Notes under the pieces: model-generated
What the model was told of the DNA's origin: nothing
The model's database searches: none
The model's input: the letters and a program-made list of their open reading frames with translations, nothing else
In this document: one piece after another, positions 44,359-57,348 of the stretch
How positions within the stretch are numbered: position 1 is the stretch's first letter
Layout of the letters: every line of letters starts with the position of its first letter
Assembly: GCF_000004195.4 (NCBI RefSeq)
Contig: NC_030678.2
Location: 31,534,201-31,598,200 of the forward strand
Direction of reading: 5' to 3'
DNA from: Xenopus tropicalis
Taxonomy: Eukaryota; Chordata; Amphibia; Anura; Pipidae
DNA: 64,000 nt
Translations under genes and position numbers: made by a program

Positions 44359-45074
44359 CGTAAAGGGATAGTTTACCTTTAAAGGAGAAGGAAAGGCTAA
44401 GTCAAAATGTTAGGCACCCCCAAGTGAATTAAATTGCTTACCTTGTACCCCGGGCTGGTGCCCCTGTTGAGAGAAAACTGCACCAGCCCAGGGCACCTGT
44501 AGCGAGCGCGCGAATTCCCTGGGCCGGCGCATGCGTATTAGAGTGAAAAGCCGACTTTGTTGTTAAAGTTCGGCTTTTCACTCTAATGCGCATGCGCAGC
44601 GGAAGAAGGAAACGCTTGCAGCTAGGTAAAATATAAGCAATTTAAGTCACTTGCGGGTGATTAACATTTTGGCACCCCCAAGTGACTTAGGCTTTCCTTC
44701 TCCTTTAAGTTAACTAAGTATGTTATAAAATATCCCATTCTGAGCAACTTTTCCATTGGTCTTGTTTTTTCTCTTTGATAAGTTTTGATTTATTTGCCTT
44801 CTGCCTTTTTCCAGCTTTCAGACAGGGGATACAATTTTATTGTTACTGAAACTTATCTTTCTATACAGGCTCTCTCCTTTTTATATTCCAGTGTCTTGTT
44901 CAGTGCAATGCCTGGTTGCTAGGGTACATTGGCCCTAGAGAACTGTGCAAAGTGGAGAACCTAAATAATTTAATAAGCGACAAAAATAAAAAATGAAGAC
45001 CAACTGCAAATTGTCTCAAAATATCAGTGTCTCCATCATACTAAAAGTTCATTAAAGGAGCACTACCCCTTGAA
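44359..45074. mobile_element. T2-like element (GGGATAGTTTACC) split by another T2 element
   Basis: Left TAAAGGGATAGTTTACCTTTAA and right GAGCACTACCCCTTGAA, with the usual interior (GAGCAACTTTTCCATTGGTC, TGGTTGCTAGGGTACATTGG). The inner element 44379-44708 entered at the TTAA of its subterminal CCTTTAA. Confidence 0.75.
44379..44708. mobile_element. T2-like MITE, GGAGAAGGAAAGG subfamily, nested
   Basis: TTAAAGGAGAAGGAAAGGCT and AGGCTTTCCTTCTCCTTTAA; TTAA at both edges. Interior palindrome around ATGCGTATTAGAGTGAAAAG and CTTTTCACTCTAATGCGCAT. Confidence 0.93.
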
Positions 45075-46161
45075 TACTCCACATGAGGTGCACACGAATC
45101 CAGTAGGGCATGAGAGGCTTTCTGATGTAGTTTTATCCATATCTTAAAAACATACACATCTGTGTTTCCGTGCTCTGCTCAAACATACGCGGCTATTCTG
45201 TTCCTCTTAACAATTCCCCTGCCTCATTACAGCCAGGCATATACAGCAGTAGCAGCTCTAAGCCATCGGTACTCAGCAGTTGCTTCGGTGCTAGCACTGC
45301 AACGCTTCCCTTTAATCTGTTCCATCTGTGCAGAGACACAATGTACACACGGGTAGCACCCGCAGTTCTGCTCCCATTTGTAACATTTATAGCTCTGCCA
45401 AAACTCCACGGCGCATGCTCTGCAACACACCATTTACTGAACCATCATAAACGTGTCCACAAATCTGTTACCGGAAAATCTTCCTACAGACAATAAACTT
45501 TCCTTATAATTAAGGCAAAGTCAGCTGTTTTATGGGCCAGATTTATTATCTCAGGAGCTAGAGAATTCCTTGTGCCGCGTCAAATATACATGTTTTTCCA
45601 GAGTGATTTGAAGATAACTTCAGAAAGAAAAGTTACTAATTATTTTCTAAATATAATTAAAATTCAAATATATTTATGTAAGAGCAGTTAAAATGCCTCA
45701 TCCAAAGTAAAAAAATATCAAAGCCTTAGGGCATCAGCAGATTTTACAATGCCAATTAGAAAACGTAAAGCTGGATACAAGGACCATACTGGCAAAGGAA
45801 TGGCCCGTGGGCAGAGTATTTAAGTATGCCTGAAATGATGCCACTGCAGTGAAATCTCACCAGGAAAAGCTGGAATCATAGGTAGAGAATAATGAAAATA
45901 ATTAACTGGCTACAAATTCATGCATACTTTTCCAATGAAACCCCTCAGTACGTGTGGCCAACTCCTTTTGTGATCTAACTGATTGTGACCATATGTGTTT
46001 TACTAATTGATTAAGATCCACAGTCTGAGTGGGTATCATGGGTTTAACTGGGCATAGCCAGGGAAGATTAGTGGTTTGAGGAAAAACTGGTCCATTTTTG
46101 AAGAACCTAACATTGGTAGGTTTGGTGTTGTTGTACCTAACATGCTTCTAATGTGAAGAAT
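45075..46161. other. presumed intron 1, nothing recognised
   Basis: A 108-codon and a 64-codon open frame overlap at 45.16-45.50 kb without splice support or similarity. Confidence 0.4.
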
Positions 46162-46815
46162 TTAAAGGAGAAAGAAAGGGTAAGTTACTGGGGGGGGGGT
46201 GACAAATTGTTGGGCACCCCCCCCCCAGTAACTTTAATTGCTTAGTGTTTACCCTGGCTGGTGCTCCTTCCTTGAGAAGAAAACCGCACCAGCTCGGGGT
46301 AGCTGCAGCGGGCGTCTTCCTCTGTCTTCTCGCTGCTTGCACATGTGCAATAGAGCGAAAACCTGAACTTTAACAAAAAAGCCGACTTTTTCACTCTACT
46401 GTGCATGCGCCGGCCCCCGGGATTCAGAAGACAGAAGGAAGGGGAAACACTCGCTCACAGCTACCCCAGACTGGTGCGGTTTTCTCCAAACAGGGGCACC
46501 AGCCCTGGGTAAAAGGTGAGCGATTACAATCAACTGGATGTTGTGGGGGGTGGAGGTAGTGTGAAAAGTGAGAAAGAAGTGGCGACGAGGGCAGAAGACT
46601 GCAGACTAGGGGCAAGCAGAGGAGGTACCTACCTAGTGCCCCCCCTCGTTGCCCCCTAGGCAGATGCCTCTTTTGCCTACCCCTAGTTCCATCCCTAATA
46701 GTCACTACAAAAGAAGAGGAATGTCAACAAAGGGAACCGTGTATGTGACTAGCATCACTAGGGGGTGCCCCAGAACTTGCCACCTCCAGTGAATTTACCT
46801 TTCCTTCTCTTTTAA
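46162..46815. mobile_element. T2-like MITE, GGAGAAGGAAAGG subfamily, longest copy
   Basis: TTAAAGGAGAAAGAAAGGGT and right CCTTTCCTTCTCTTTTAA, TTAA at both edges. Contains G-run and C-run (46187-46228) facing each other. About 250 bp at 46.54-46.79 kb is extra material, including the repeat-end phrase TTTTGCCTACCCCTAGTTCC, so another insertion is probably nested. Confidence 0.8.
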
Positions 46816-47265
46816 CTGCTTCATAAATACATTCATATTTGCCAAGTTAATTAATGAATCTACAAAATATTATAATGAATCCACTCAGTCTACTATGGAA
46901 TGGTGCCATGTTCTCAGTGAGATTATTAACCCTGTGCCTGCTAACGATGTAGAATCTTTGTTGCTGGCAAGAAAGTAATGCTGTGCCAGTGACGTGGATG
47001 AGCATGTTGCCTAGTAATTCACTATCCCATAACACTGGGTTAATTCATAACATTTATAAAGGGAAATTTTTTTAATGGTCCAAAATTCCAGTTTCTCCAT
47101 CAATAATATTAAATCAGTGACACCCTGCAAACATAAGTCCATTCCTAAGAACATTAGTGTACATGGAGCAGATACAGGGGGCTACATTCCATCCTGCAAA
47201 AAGAAAGAAATATACCCAGTTGCAACTGTTAAACCTCCTGCTAGCTGGGTAGAAAGAGACCAATA
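46816..47265. other. presumed intron 1, nothing recognised
   Basis: No feature seen. Confidence 0.45.
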
Positions 47266-47691
47266 TTAAAGGAACAGTAACACCAAAAAATTAAAGAGCT
47301 TTAAAGTAATAAAAATATAATGCATTGTTGCCCTGCACTGGTAAAACTGGTGTGTTTGCTACAGTAACGCTACTATAATTTATATAATAAGCTGCTGTGT
47401 AGCCATGGGGGCAGCCATTCAAGCTGGAAAAAAGGAGACAAGGCACAGGTTACATAGCAGATAACAGATAAGTTCTGTAGAATACAATAGTGTTTTATCT
47501 GTTATCTGCTATGTGCCTGTGCCTTTTCTCCTTTGAATGGCTGCCTCCATGGCTACATAAACAGCTTATTTATATAAATTATAGTAGACTTTCTGAAGTA
47601 AACACACAACTTTTACCAGTGCAGGGCAGCAGCACATTATATTTTAGTTACTTTTATACACTTTCATTTTTTGGTGTTACTGTTCCTTTAA
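47266..47691. mobile_element. T2-like foldback MITE (TTAAAGGAACAGTAACACC)
   Basis: TTAAAGGAACAGTAACACCA and TGGTGTTACTGTTCCTTTAA are perfect inverted repeats with TTAA at both edges. The arms continue inward (CTGCACTGGTAAAACTGGTG; GAATGGCTGCC) to form a near-complete foldback. A classic abundant frog element. Confidence 0.93.
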
Positions 47692-49336
47692 ACACCCACT
47701 GCAGCATTGTGCTCTTCTTTTGTATCATAAGGACATTTACCCTTAAATGTTGTCACAAAGTGCTGGTGGTTAGGAGCATGCTTTCAGATTTCATTAGATT
47801 GTAATAGTCGCTATTTACCATAAGCCTTGGGTTTTGCCCTTTAGACATACAGGAAGGACACAGCCGATAACACTCATCATGCCTGGAAGGACTGATAAAC
47901 ATCAGTACAAAAACCTTTATGTGTTTAAATCATAAGAGCTGAGTGGATAATTCTTGAAGGTGTTGCTCAGCTTGCTCTTTTACTCTTGCCTATGATTTGA
48001 TTGGATGAAGTAGCCTAAATTGTGTCTCTTTTCTGCCTGTAATTGAAATAGATTTGCAGCTAAGTTCAATGCCAGGCTGAAGCACAACTGGTTCTACTTT
48101 GGCACAAAGCAACATACAGTGAATCTGCATTCCATTCCCACTAATAAGAAGGAATTGAGGATTATAGGAGAGAGGGAATACATTGCACATATCCCAGGGA
48201 AATCAAATAACAAGCCAACAGAATTTTCAGCATTTTGCCTGCTTATAAGTCTTGCCAGCCCCTCAAACTCATGAATTTGGCCCCATTAATTCTATAGCTC
48301 TTCAGTTATAGCTCTTTCCTATAGCAGCTGAGGATATGGCCGCCATACTAGATTATATTTTACAGAATTTACACAGGCACTTCATCATTGCTGTGCATCA
48401 CTGGTGACGCAACCCTTGTCCTGTGTGATGGGATCATATCCACGATGCATTCTTACATACTGCCTAACCCTCTGGGCATGTACGCCAAGATGGGTGGTTT
48501 TCGACACAACCGCCCACAGATTGCAAATGATCTGTGGCAGCTCATGCATGGTGTATCTATCAGCAGATGAGCCAGTTCTAAGGGTGGGCTGATCCTTTAG
48601 GTGCTCCTGGCTCTGAGAGTGGCACACAGTGGCCGACTTACAGTGTTGCAGTTAGTAGGAAATTAAATATTTAAAGCCCACCTAATGTATTGCCCAACAG
48701 TAGGTCATTGTGCTAAGTGAATTACATGTCTGATTTCTGATGCTTCTGCTGGCGGCCCAAATAAACAGAGACGCTGGCCATCCATGTGCATGGTTATTTG
48801 TACAGTATGTCTCTGTTCAGCCCATTGGACACAGAGGTCTGGTGAATATATAAGCATCTAAATGCGTGCAACTCTTGCCGTGTAAACTGTACTTGTTCAC
48901 AAAACTGTTCATTTTCTGGAAGTTGCTATGGCAGATTACCCAAGGACAAAAAAGAAGATCTGGTGCTGAGTTGTGGAAAGAGCAGTTAGAGTAACAGATG
49001 CAGAGTCACCTAAATTGACTTTTTGCAGAATCAGCTGAGACGCTTGCTCATGATTCTGGTAGTAATTATTTCCCAAGCACTAGCATGGCCCAGGGCAGTG
49101 GGTATTGCAGTCAATTAATATGAATTTCTATTATGTCAGAAGTGATAGCCCAGGGTTCAACTGCCAGCAGGCCATAGTGCAGGAAATGGTGCCTGCTGCT
49201 TACAGGAGCTATCACGGGGTAACGTGTGTCCCCTTAGTATTGCATTAAGAGTAGAATAATGGGTAGCTTTTTAATTTACATATGTTGTAAGGTGAGGCAT
49301 TCGTTTTGACCTGTATTAATCTCCTCTTACTAGGTT
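47692..49336. other. presumed intron 1, nothing recognised
   Basis: Overlapping 60-80 codon frames at 48.39-48.63 kb on both strands have no support. Confidence 0.45.
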
Positions 49337-52300
49337 GGCTATCGCACAGTCCCTTCCCAGAGGCTATTATCCCACTGCTACTATAGGCACCATCTCTCCC
49401 TACTATACCTGCTATCCCACAGCCACAGTCCCTTCCCAGAGGCTATTATCCCACTGCTACTATAGGCACCATCTCTCCCTACTATACCTGCTATCCCACA
49501 GCCCCAGTCCCTTCCCAGAGGCTATTATCCCATTGCAGCTATAGGCACCATCTCTCCCTACTATACCTGCTATCCCACAGCCCCAGTCCCTTCCCAGAGG
49601 CTATTATCCCACTGCTACTATAGGCACCATCTCTCCCTACTATACCTGCTATCCCACAGCCACAGTCCCTTCCCATAGGCTGTTATCCCACTGCTACTAT
49701 AGTCACCATCTCTCCCTACTATACCCACTACCCCACAGCCCCAGTCCCTTCCCAGAGGCTGTTATCCCCCCACTGCTACTATAGGCACCATCTCTCCCTG
49801 CTATACCTGCTATCCCACAGCCACAGTCCCTTCCCAAAGGCTATTATCCCCCCACTGCTACTATAGGCACCATCTCTCCCTACTATACCTGCTATCCCAC
49901 AGCCACAGTCCCTTCCCAGAGGCTATTATCCCCCCACTGCTACTATAGGCACCATCTCTCCCTGCTATACCTGCTATCCCACAGCCACAGTCCCTTCCCA
50001 GAGGCTATTATCTCACTGCTACTATAGGCACCATCTCTCCCTACTATACCTGCTATCCCACAACCACAGTCCCTTCCCAGAGGCTATTATCCCCACTGCT
50101 ACTATAGGCACCATCTCTCCCCCCTATACCTGCTATCCCACAGCCACAGTCCCTTCCCAAAGGCTATAATACCCCCACTGCTACTATAGGCACCATCTCT
50201 CCCTACTATACCTGCTATCCCACAGCCACAGTCCCTTCCCAGAGGCTGTTATCCCCCCACTGCTACTATAGGCACCATCTCTCCCTGCTATACCTGCTAT
50301 CCCACAGCCACAGTCCCTTCCCAAAGGCTATTATCCCCCCACTGCTACTATAGGCACCATCTCTCCCTACTATACCTGCTATCCCACAGCCACAGTCCCT
50401 TCCCAGAGGCTATTATCCCCCCACTGCTACTATAGGCACCATCTCTCCCTGCTATACCTGCTATCCCACAGCCACAGTCCCTTCCCAAAGGCTATTATCC
50501 CCCCACTGCTACTATAGGCACCATCTCTCCCTACTATACCTGCTATCCCACAGCCACAGTCCCTTCCCAGAGGCTATTATCCCCCCACTGCTACTATAGG
50601 CACCATCTCTCCCTACTATACCTGCTATCCCACAGCCCCAGTCCCTTGCCAGAGGCTATTATCCCCCCACTGCTACTATAGGCACCATCTCTCCCTACTA
50701 TACCTGCTATCCCACAGCCACAGTCCCTTCCCAGAGGCTATTATCCCCCCACTGCTACTATAGGCACCATCTCTCCCTACTATAACTGCTATCCCACAGC
50801 CACAGTCCTTTCCCAGAGGCTATTATCCCCCCACTGCTACTATAGGCGCCATCTCTCCCTACTATACCTGCTATCCCACAGCCCAGTCCCTTCCCAGAGG
50901 CTATTATCCCCCCACTGCTACTATAGGCACCATCTCTCCCTACTATACCTGCTATCCCACAGCCACAGTCCCTTCCCAGAGGCTATTATCCCGCCACTGC
51001 TACTATAGGCACCATCTCTCCCTACTACACCTGCTATCCCACAGCCACAGTCCCTTCCCAGAGGCTATTATCCCACCACTGCTACTATAGGCACCATCTC
51101 TCCCCCCTATACCTGCTATCCCACAGCCACAGTCCCTTCCCAGAGGCTATAATACCCCCACTGCTACTATAGGCACTATCTCTCCCTACTATACCTGCTA
51201 TCCCACAGCCACAGTCCCTTCCCAGAGGCTATTATCTCACTGCTACTATAGGCACCATCTCTCCCTACTATACCTGCTATCCCACAACCACAGTCCCTTC
51301 CCAGAGGCTATTATCCCCCCACTGCTACTATAGGCACCATCTCTCCCTGCTATACCTGCTATCCCACAGCCACAGTCCCTTCCCAGAGGCTATTATCCCC
51401 CCACTGCTACTATAGGCACCATCTCTCCCTGCTATACCTGCTATCCCACAGCCACAGTCCCTTCCCAAAGGCTATTATCCCCCCACTGCTACTATAGGCA
51501 CCATCTCTCCCTACTATACCTGCTATCCCACAGCCACAGTCCCTTGCCAGAGGCTATTATCCCCCCACTGCTACTATAGGCACCATCTCTCCCTACTATA
51601 CCTGCTATCCCACAGCCACAGTCCCTTCCCAGAGGCTATTATCCCCCACTGCTACTATAGGCACCATCTCTCCCTACTATAACTGCTATCCCACAGCCAC
51701 AGTCCTTTCCCAGAGGCTATTATCCCCCCACTGCTACTATAGGCGCCATCTCTCCCTACTATACCTGCTATCCCACAGCCCAGTCCCTTCCCAGAGGCTA
51801 TTATCCCCCCACTGCTACTATAGGCACCATCTCTCCCTACTATACCTGCTATCCCACAGCCACAGTCCCTTCCCAGAGGCTATTATCCCGCCACTGCTAC
51901 TATAGGCACCATCTCTCCCTACTACACCTGCTATCCCACAGCCACAGTCCCTTCCCAGAGGCTATTATCCCCCCACTGCTACTATAGGCACCATCTCTCC
52001 CCCCTATACCTGCTATCCCACAGCCACAGTCCCTTCCCAGAGGCTATAATACCCCCACTGCTACTATAGGCACTATCTCTCCCTACTATACCTGCTATCC
52101 CACAGCCACAGTCCCTTCCCAGAGGCTATTATCTCACTGCTACTATAGGCACCATCTCTCCCTACTATACCTGCTATCCCACAACCACAGTCCCTTCCCA
52201 GAGGCTATTATCCCCCCACTGCTACTATAGGCACCATCTCTCCCTACTATACCTGCTATCCCACAGCCACAGTCCCTTCCCAGAGGCTATTATCCCGCCA

Positions 52301-53909
52301 CTGCTACTATAGGCACCATCTCTCCCTACTACACCTGCTATCCCACAGCCACAGTCCCTTCCCAGAGGCTATTATCCCGCCACTGCTACTATAGGCACCA
52401 TCTCTCCCCCCTATACCTGCTATCCCACAGCCACAGTCCCTTCCCAGAGGCTATAATACCCCCACTGCTACTATAGGCACTATCTCTCCCTACTATACCT
52501 GCTATCCCACAGCCACAGTCCCTTCCCAGAGGCTATTATCTCACTGCTACTATAGGCACCATCTCTCCCTACTATACCTGCTATCCCACAACCACAGTCC
52601 CTTCCCAGAGGCTATTATCCCCACTGCTACTATAGGCACCATCTCTCCCCCCTATACCTGCTATCCCACAGCCACAGTCCCTTCCCAAAGGCTATAATAC
52701 CCCCACTGCTACTATAGGCACCATCTCTCCCTACTATACCTGCTATCCCACAGCCACAGTCCCTTCCCAGAGGCTATTATCCCCCCACTGCTACTATAGG
52801 CACCATCTCTCCCTACTATACCTGCTATCCCACAGCCACAGTCCCTTCCCAGAGGCTATTATCCCCACTGCTACTATAGGCACCATCTCTCCCTACTATA
52901 CCTGCTATCCCACAACCACAGTCCCTTCCCAGAGGCTATTATCCCGCCACTGCTACTATAGGCACCATCTCTCCCCCCTATACCTGCTATCCCACAGCCA
53001 CAGTCCCTTCCCAGAGGCTATAATACCCCCACTGCTACTATAGGCACCATCTCTCCCCCCTATACCTGCTATCCCACAGCCACAGTCCCTTCCCAGAGGC
53101 TATTATCCCCACTGCTACTATAGGCACCATCTCTCCCTACTATACCTGCTATCCCACAACCACAGTCCCTTCCCAGAGGCTATTATCCCCCCACTGCTAC
53201 TATAGGCACCATCTCTCCCTACTATACCTGCTATCCCACAGCCACAGTCCCTTCCCAGAGGCTATTATCCCCCCACTGCTACTATAGGCACAATCTCTCC
53301 CTACTATACCTGCTATCCCACAGCCACAGTCCCTTCCCAGAGGCTATTATCCCACTGCTACTATAGGCACCATCTCTCCCCACTATACCTGCTATCCCAG
53401 AGCCCCAGTCCCTTCCCAGAGGCTATTATCCTCCCACTGCTACTATAGGCACCATCTCTCCCTACTATACCTGCTATCCCACAGCCACAGTCCCTTCCCA
53501 GAGGCTATTATCCTCCCACTGCTACTATAGGCACCATCTCTCCCTACTATACCTGCTATCCCACCGCCACAGTCCCTTCCCAGAGGCTATTATCCCGCCA
53601 CTGCTACTATAGGTACTATCTCTCCCTACTATACCTGCTATCCCACAGCCACAGTCCCTTCCCAGAGGCTATTATCCCCCCACTGCTACTATAGGCACCA
53701 TCTCTCCCTACTATACCTGCTATCCTACAGCCACAGTCCCTGCCAAGAGGCTATTATCCCGCCACTGCTACTATAGGCACCATCTCTCCCTACTATACCT
53801 GCTATCCCACAGCCACAGTCCCTTCCCAGAGACTATTATCCCCCACTGCTACTATAGGCACCATCTCTCCCTACTATACCCACTATCCCACAGCCACAGT
53901 CCCACAATC
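49337..53909. repeat. ~82-bp minisatellite, about 56 units, with higher-order repeats
   Basis: Unit: CTATCCCACAGCCACAGTCC, CTTCCCAGAGGCTATTATCC, a variable C-run, ACTGCTACTATAGGCACCAT, CTCTCCCTACTATACCTG. Length varies 78-84 bp, mostly through the C-run. Larger blocks are duplicated: an 897-bp block (marker TATAACTGCT at 50781 and 51678), a 487-bp block (GGCTGTTATCC at 49757 and 50244), and a 407-bp block (CTATAATACC at 52044 and 52451). It ends beside a hAT-like fragment at 53914. Confidence 0.97.
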
Positions 53910-53913
53910 AGGG

Positions 53914-53943
53914 TCGGACTGGGCCGCCGGGACACCGGGCGAA
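53914..53943 (+). mobile_element. truncated hAT-like end, family GGGTCGGACTGG
   Basis: CAGGGTCGGACTGGGCCGCC followed by GGGACACCGGGCG matches the left end at 4135. The right part is absent. Immediately adjoins the minisatellite. Confidence 0.65.
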
Positions 53944-56900
53944 TCAGATTGCTTTTAAGAATATAAATGCAAAGTGCCAAATGCCTCATGTGCTCTGAAA
54001 TAGATTTACTCAAGATTTTATGCTGGATGCTGAGCATCAGTAAATGTATAATCCATGTTACCTGGGCATTGAATGGTATATGGACTATATCCAGGAGTAA
54101 TATTTTCTAGTTACTAATTACTGAGCAGGGTTGGGAAAATGGGTGAAGGGAAAGGACACCAAGTTAGTATGGGGCGTGGCAAAGTAACACGCTGGCATTT
54201 AACCAGGTACAGATGGAGGGAGAAGCTTATGGGCACCTCACAGGGCACAAGGGGAGTAAAAATTAACAGGCAAGGCATGAGTAGGGAGAGGCAAGGAGTA
54301 GGACGGTCTGTCTCAAGCTATACTACAGGGCCATGGAGGGAGCAGGCATGTCCCCAGTAAGCATCACTGTAATTTAGCTAATTTAAAATGAAGTCATTAG
54401 CGCTGTAATAAGTGAGATATTGGCACCACTGGACAGCAGTGGATAGAAACACTCATAAGGAGTGTGCCGAGCACTTACCAGCACCCTACATCTGCATTAA
54501 ACACACACACAATTTCATGAATTATTTTTGAAAGAAATTATTTGGCCAAATGAGCAGATCTTTGCCCAACTTGAGCTGATCTAATCGTTTGGCCCCTGGG
54601 CCAACAACCAGATCATAATGCAATCGTATGTGGAGCCGCTGGGAGAGAAAAGCATCAATGTGCTAATCAGTCCTCCCCCGACAGGACTTTCTAAGGCCCC
54701 AAATAGGGCAAGAAAGCTGCTGTCTTGGTCTGGAGGGGTCAAATTGGCAAATGTACGTTTGCCTGTAAATGTTCAGCTTTAGAGCAGGTGAAATCTGTCA
54801 GTTACACATGATATCATGGGCACATTGGTTGCAGCAAGAAAATAAAAATGTTATAATGAGAAATTGAAATAATTCAAATAAATCCTTAAGTTAATAGATT
54901 TTAAGAGAAAAACTAAAACAAACTATTGGTGGAGGAGCAACAGTTCCCCTTTAATGTCTCCATGTTGTACCTGCATTTGCCAAATATATATTTGCTCACA
55001 TTCTGCAGAGTTCATATTTGCAAAGTATAGCATCCTTCATATTTGCTATTGAACTGCATATTGTATATTTGAATGGCTATGGAGACAGACCCCCAACATT
55101 AATAAGTTGGCCACGAGGGATTAAATGAGACTTTATTTTACCCTGCTCTTAGAAATTCAATTGAGATAACAAATATTAAACTGCATTATTGCTGACATAT
55201 AGTCTAGGAATCACCTACACAAGTCTTTGCTCCCCAATATATATATATATCTTTTGTTAGGATTATCAGGTAAAGCAGTGGTCTCTCTTGTGGACATAAA
55301 GGTTCATCTACTCAAAATGGACCAATGTTCCTCATTGGAAGTAACTACAGCACTGGGCGTTAAAGCCCCTACCATGTGAGTGGCATGTTATCTGCCCTTA
55401 CTGACACTCTAACAGGATGCGGCTCCCAACTCTAAATAGTTCTGTGTAGTGACTGCCTGCAGAGACCTGATTGTACTGCACTGCTCTTATCATCAAAGGG
55501 CCACAAACCACACACACAAACCACACACAACAGCTTCAATTCACTGGCAATAACCTATAGGAGTATCTACGTCAGTCTCCTAAAGTGATTCTTAATCCAG
55601 ATAATAAAAATGAGAATTCTGATGTAGATATTAGCAAGGAAAGTGCAATTTTCAGACGCAAATCAGCATGTTACCATGTTATTTACCCATAATGCAGCGT
55701 TTTTTTCCCCACAATGCATGTTTCCACAAATTGGGTGCAAGTTGCAGCTAACATAGCAGTCACACCAGGGTTCCCCGGGGTCAGTAAATGAATTTGCACC
55801 AAACGTTTCAAAAAAAAGGAGGGGGAAATGCAATGGAACTCAGTGCAACTATGTAGAACTACAAGGAGTGTTATAGGACAATCTTAAGTACTTTTAATGA
55901 CTGGCATCAGTATGCTCAATATTTAGTGTCATTGCACTTTTAAATAACCCATATATATTATACAAGAAAGATGAATATCAAGTAAATGTTATCCTTATAA
56001 ATGGGCATCAGTTAAAATAAGTGCTTAATAATGTCATTTGAGTCACGACTTACTGAAATTTGTGTATTATAATAAATAATGTACCCCCTGTTGTAAAATA
56101 TTAGGATATTAGAAATCACCTTGGAGTTCCATGGGCTGTATAAAAGCAGCAGCCTTTAACTTCAAGCTGTTATATGGTTATAGAACTCTTATTATGACTT
56201 ATTATATCCTGATATTAATACCCTTATATTACTCAATACATTATGAAATGTATGTTCTGGCAATATGTTGCATATATCTTGTCACACACCGAGCCTTTTA
56301 ATGTTGCTCTGACATCATGCCCATGATGGCGCCAGTTAGTGCTTTTATTGGCTTTGACATCCATCATGCTTTTATACAGTGAATTCTGATTTTGCCTTAT
56401 GAATTAGAAAAGTAGGGGTGCACACAATAACTTCTGACTACAGATGGCACAGTGTGTCCATTGCAGAACAGAGATCTGGCATAGGTCATTACATTTGTTC
56501 TTTTAAAGAATTCCCCTATAACATGTTTTCAATACAGCAAAAAAGTCCCATACCCCCCCCCCCCCACACACACACACACAAACATCAGAATAAATGCACA
56601 TCCCTATTATAGATCCTATATCCTATCAAAATAAACATAGTAACACTTAACCTGCTAAATGTCCCTGAACAATACACATGTAGTTCTGAATTATCCTGGG
56701 AACTGATCCATGTTATACACCCCCACTGTGACATTGCTTGCTGTATGACAGGCTGTTCTGCTCAGAGATGGCTGATGGATATTACAGTGAATACAGGAGG
56801 CTAAAGTGCCCCCCTCCCATTAGAGTGAGAGCAGGGAGATAGGGTGCAGCGGCTCCTGTACATACATATATATGAATTCACTGCAGAATCTCCCTGGCAG

Positions 56901-57179
56901 CACCACCAGGAACAAGTGCTCAGTGGATGAACACATGCACATGGGGGGCAGCAGCGGGAAGTACTGTGCTATGGGCAGCAGAAGTGCAATGTACTGCCCA
57001 TACACCCCACACACATTATCCAATGTAGATCAGGGTCCGACTGCTACTTCTACTCATCCCATACTGACACGCAGGCAGGGGTAAATAAGTGGCACTGTGT
57101 AACCCTCGCCATATTTTAAAACCCCCAATAGCCAACGCTGAAAATAAATCTATGGCTTTTCTAATGCACACATTCGTGC
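53944..57179. other. presumed intron 1, mostly unannotated
   Basis: 55239-55251 is a TA tract; 55500-55530 is CA-rich; 56550-56580 is a C-run followed by (CA)n. GTTCCCCTTTAATGTC at 54945 is a T2-type scrap. No exon seen. Confidence 0.4.
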
Positions 57180-57261
57180 TCTGCTCTTACCTCGCTGCCC
57201 TGGCACAGCACCCGTCTCTCCTGCAGCTTACAGGTACCCAGCATGTAATAGATGGTTTCTG

Positions 57262-57275
57262 CCACTAGATGGCAC
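57262..57275 (+). promoter_or_regulatory. CTCF core motif
   Basis: CCACTAGATGGCAC agrees with the CTCF core CCASYAGRKGGCRS at all 14 positions. It lies inside the putative first exon/promoter patch, a common position for CTCF. Confidence 0.5.
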
Positions 57276-57328
57276 AGGCTTGATGCAATTTATCCTCCCT
57301 CCTGTCGCCTCCGCACACTGAGCCGCTT

Positions 57329-57348
57329 GGCATGCTGGGAAGCGTAGT
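57329..57348 (-). promoter_or_regulatory. ZNF143/THAP11-like motif (minus strand)
   Basis: On the minus strand the sequence reads ACTACGCTTCCCAGCATGCC, close to the SBS element ACTACAATTCCCAGCATGC that marks many vertebrate promoters. It sits roughly 140 bp upstream of the putative first-exon donor. It may derive from a hAT end of similar sequence. Confidence 0.45.

Larger units (their letters stand above)
28127..57190 (-). other. specc1: presumed specc1 intron 1 (repeat-rich)
   Basis: This is the interval between the acceptor of the ATG exon and the putative first-exon donor. It holds an L1/Tx1 insertion, a T2 cluster, the inverted large hAT-like element, and the 4.6-kb minisatellite. Being intron 1 depends on the first-exon assignment at 57.2 kb. 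Confidence 0.4.

Noticed and set aside
49337..53909. CRISPR-like array
   Set aside because: The units are contiguous and nearly identical with no unique spacers; the genome is a vertebrate.
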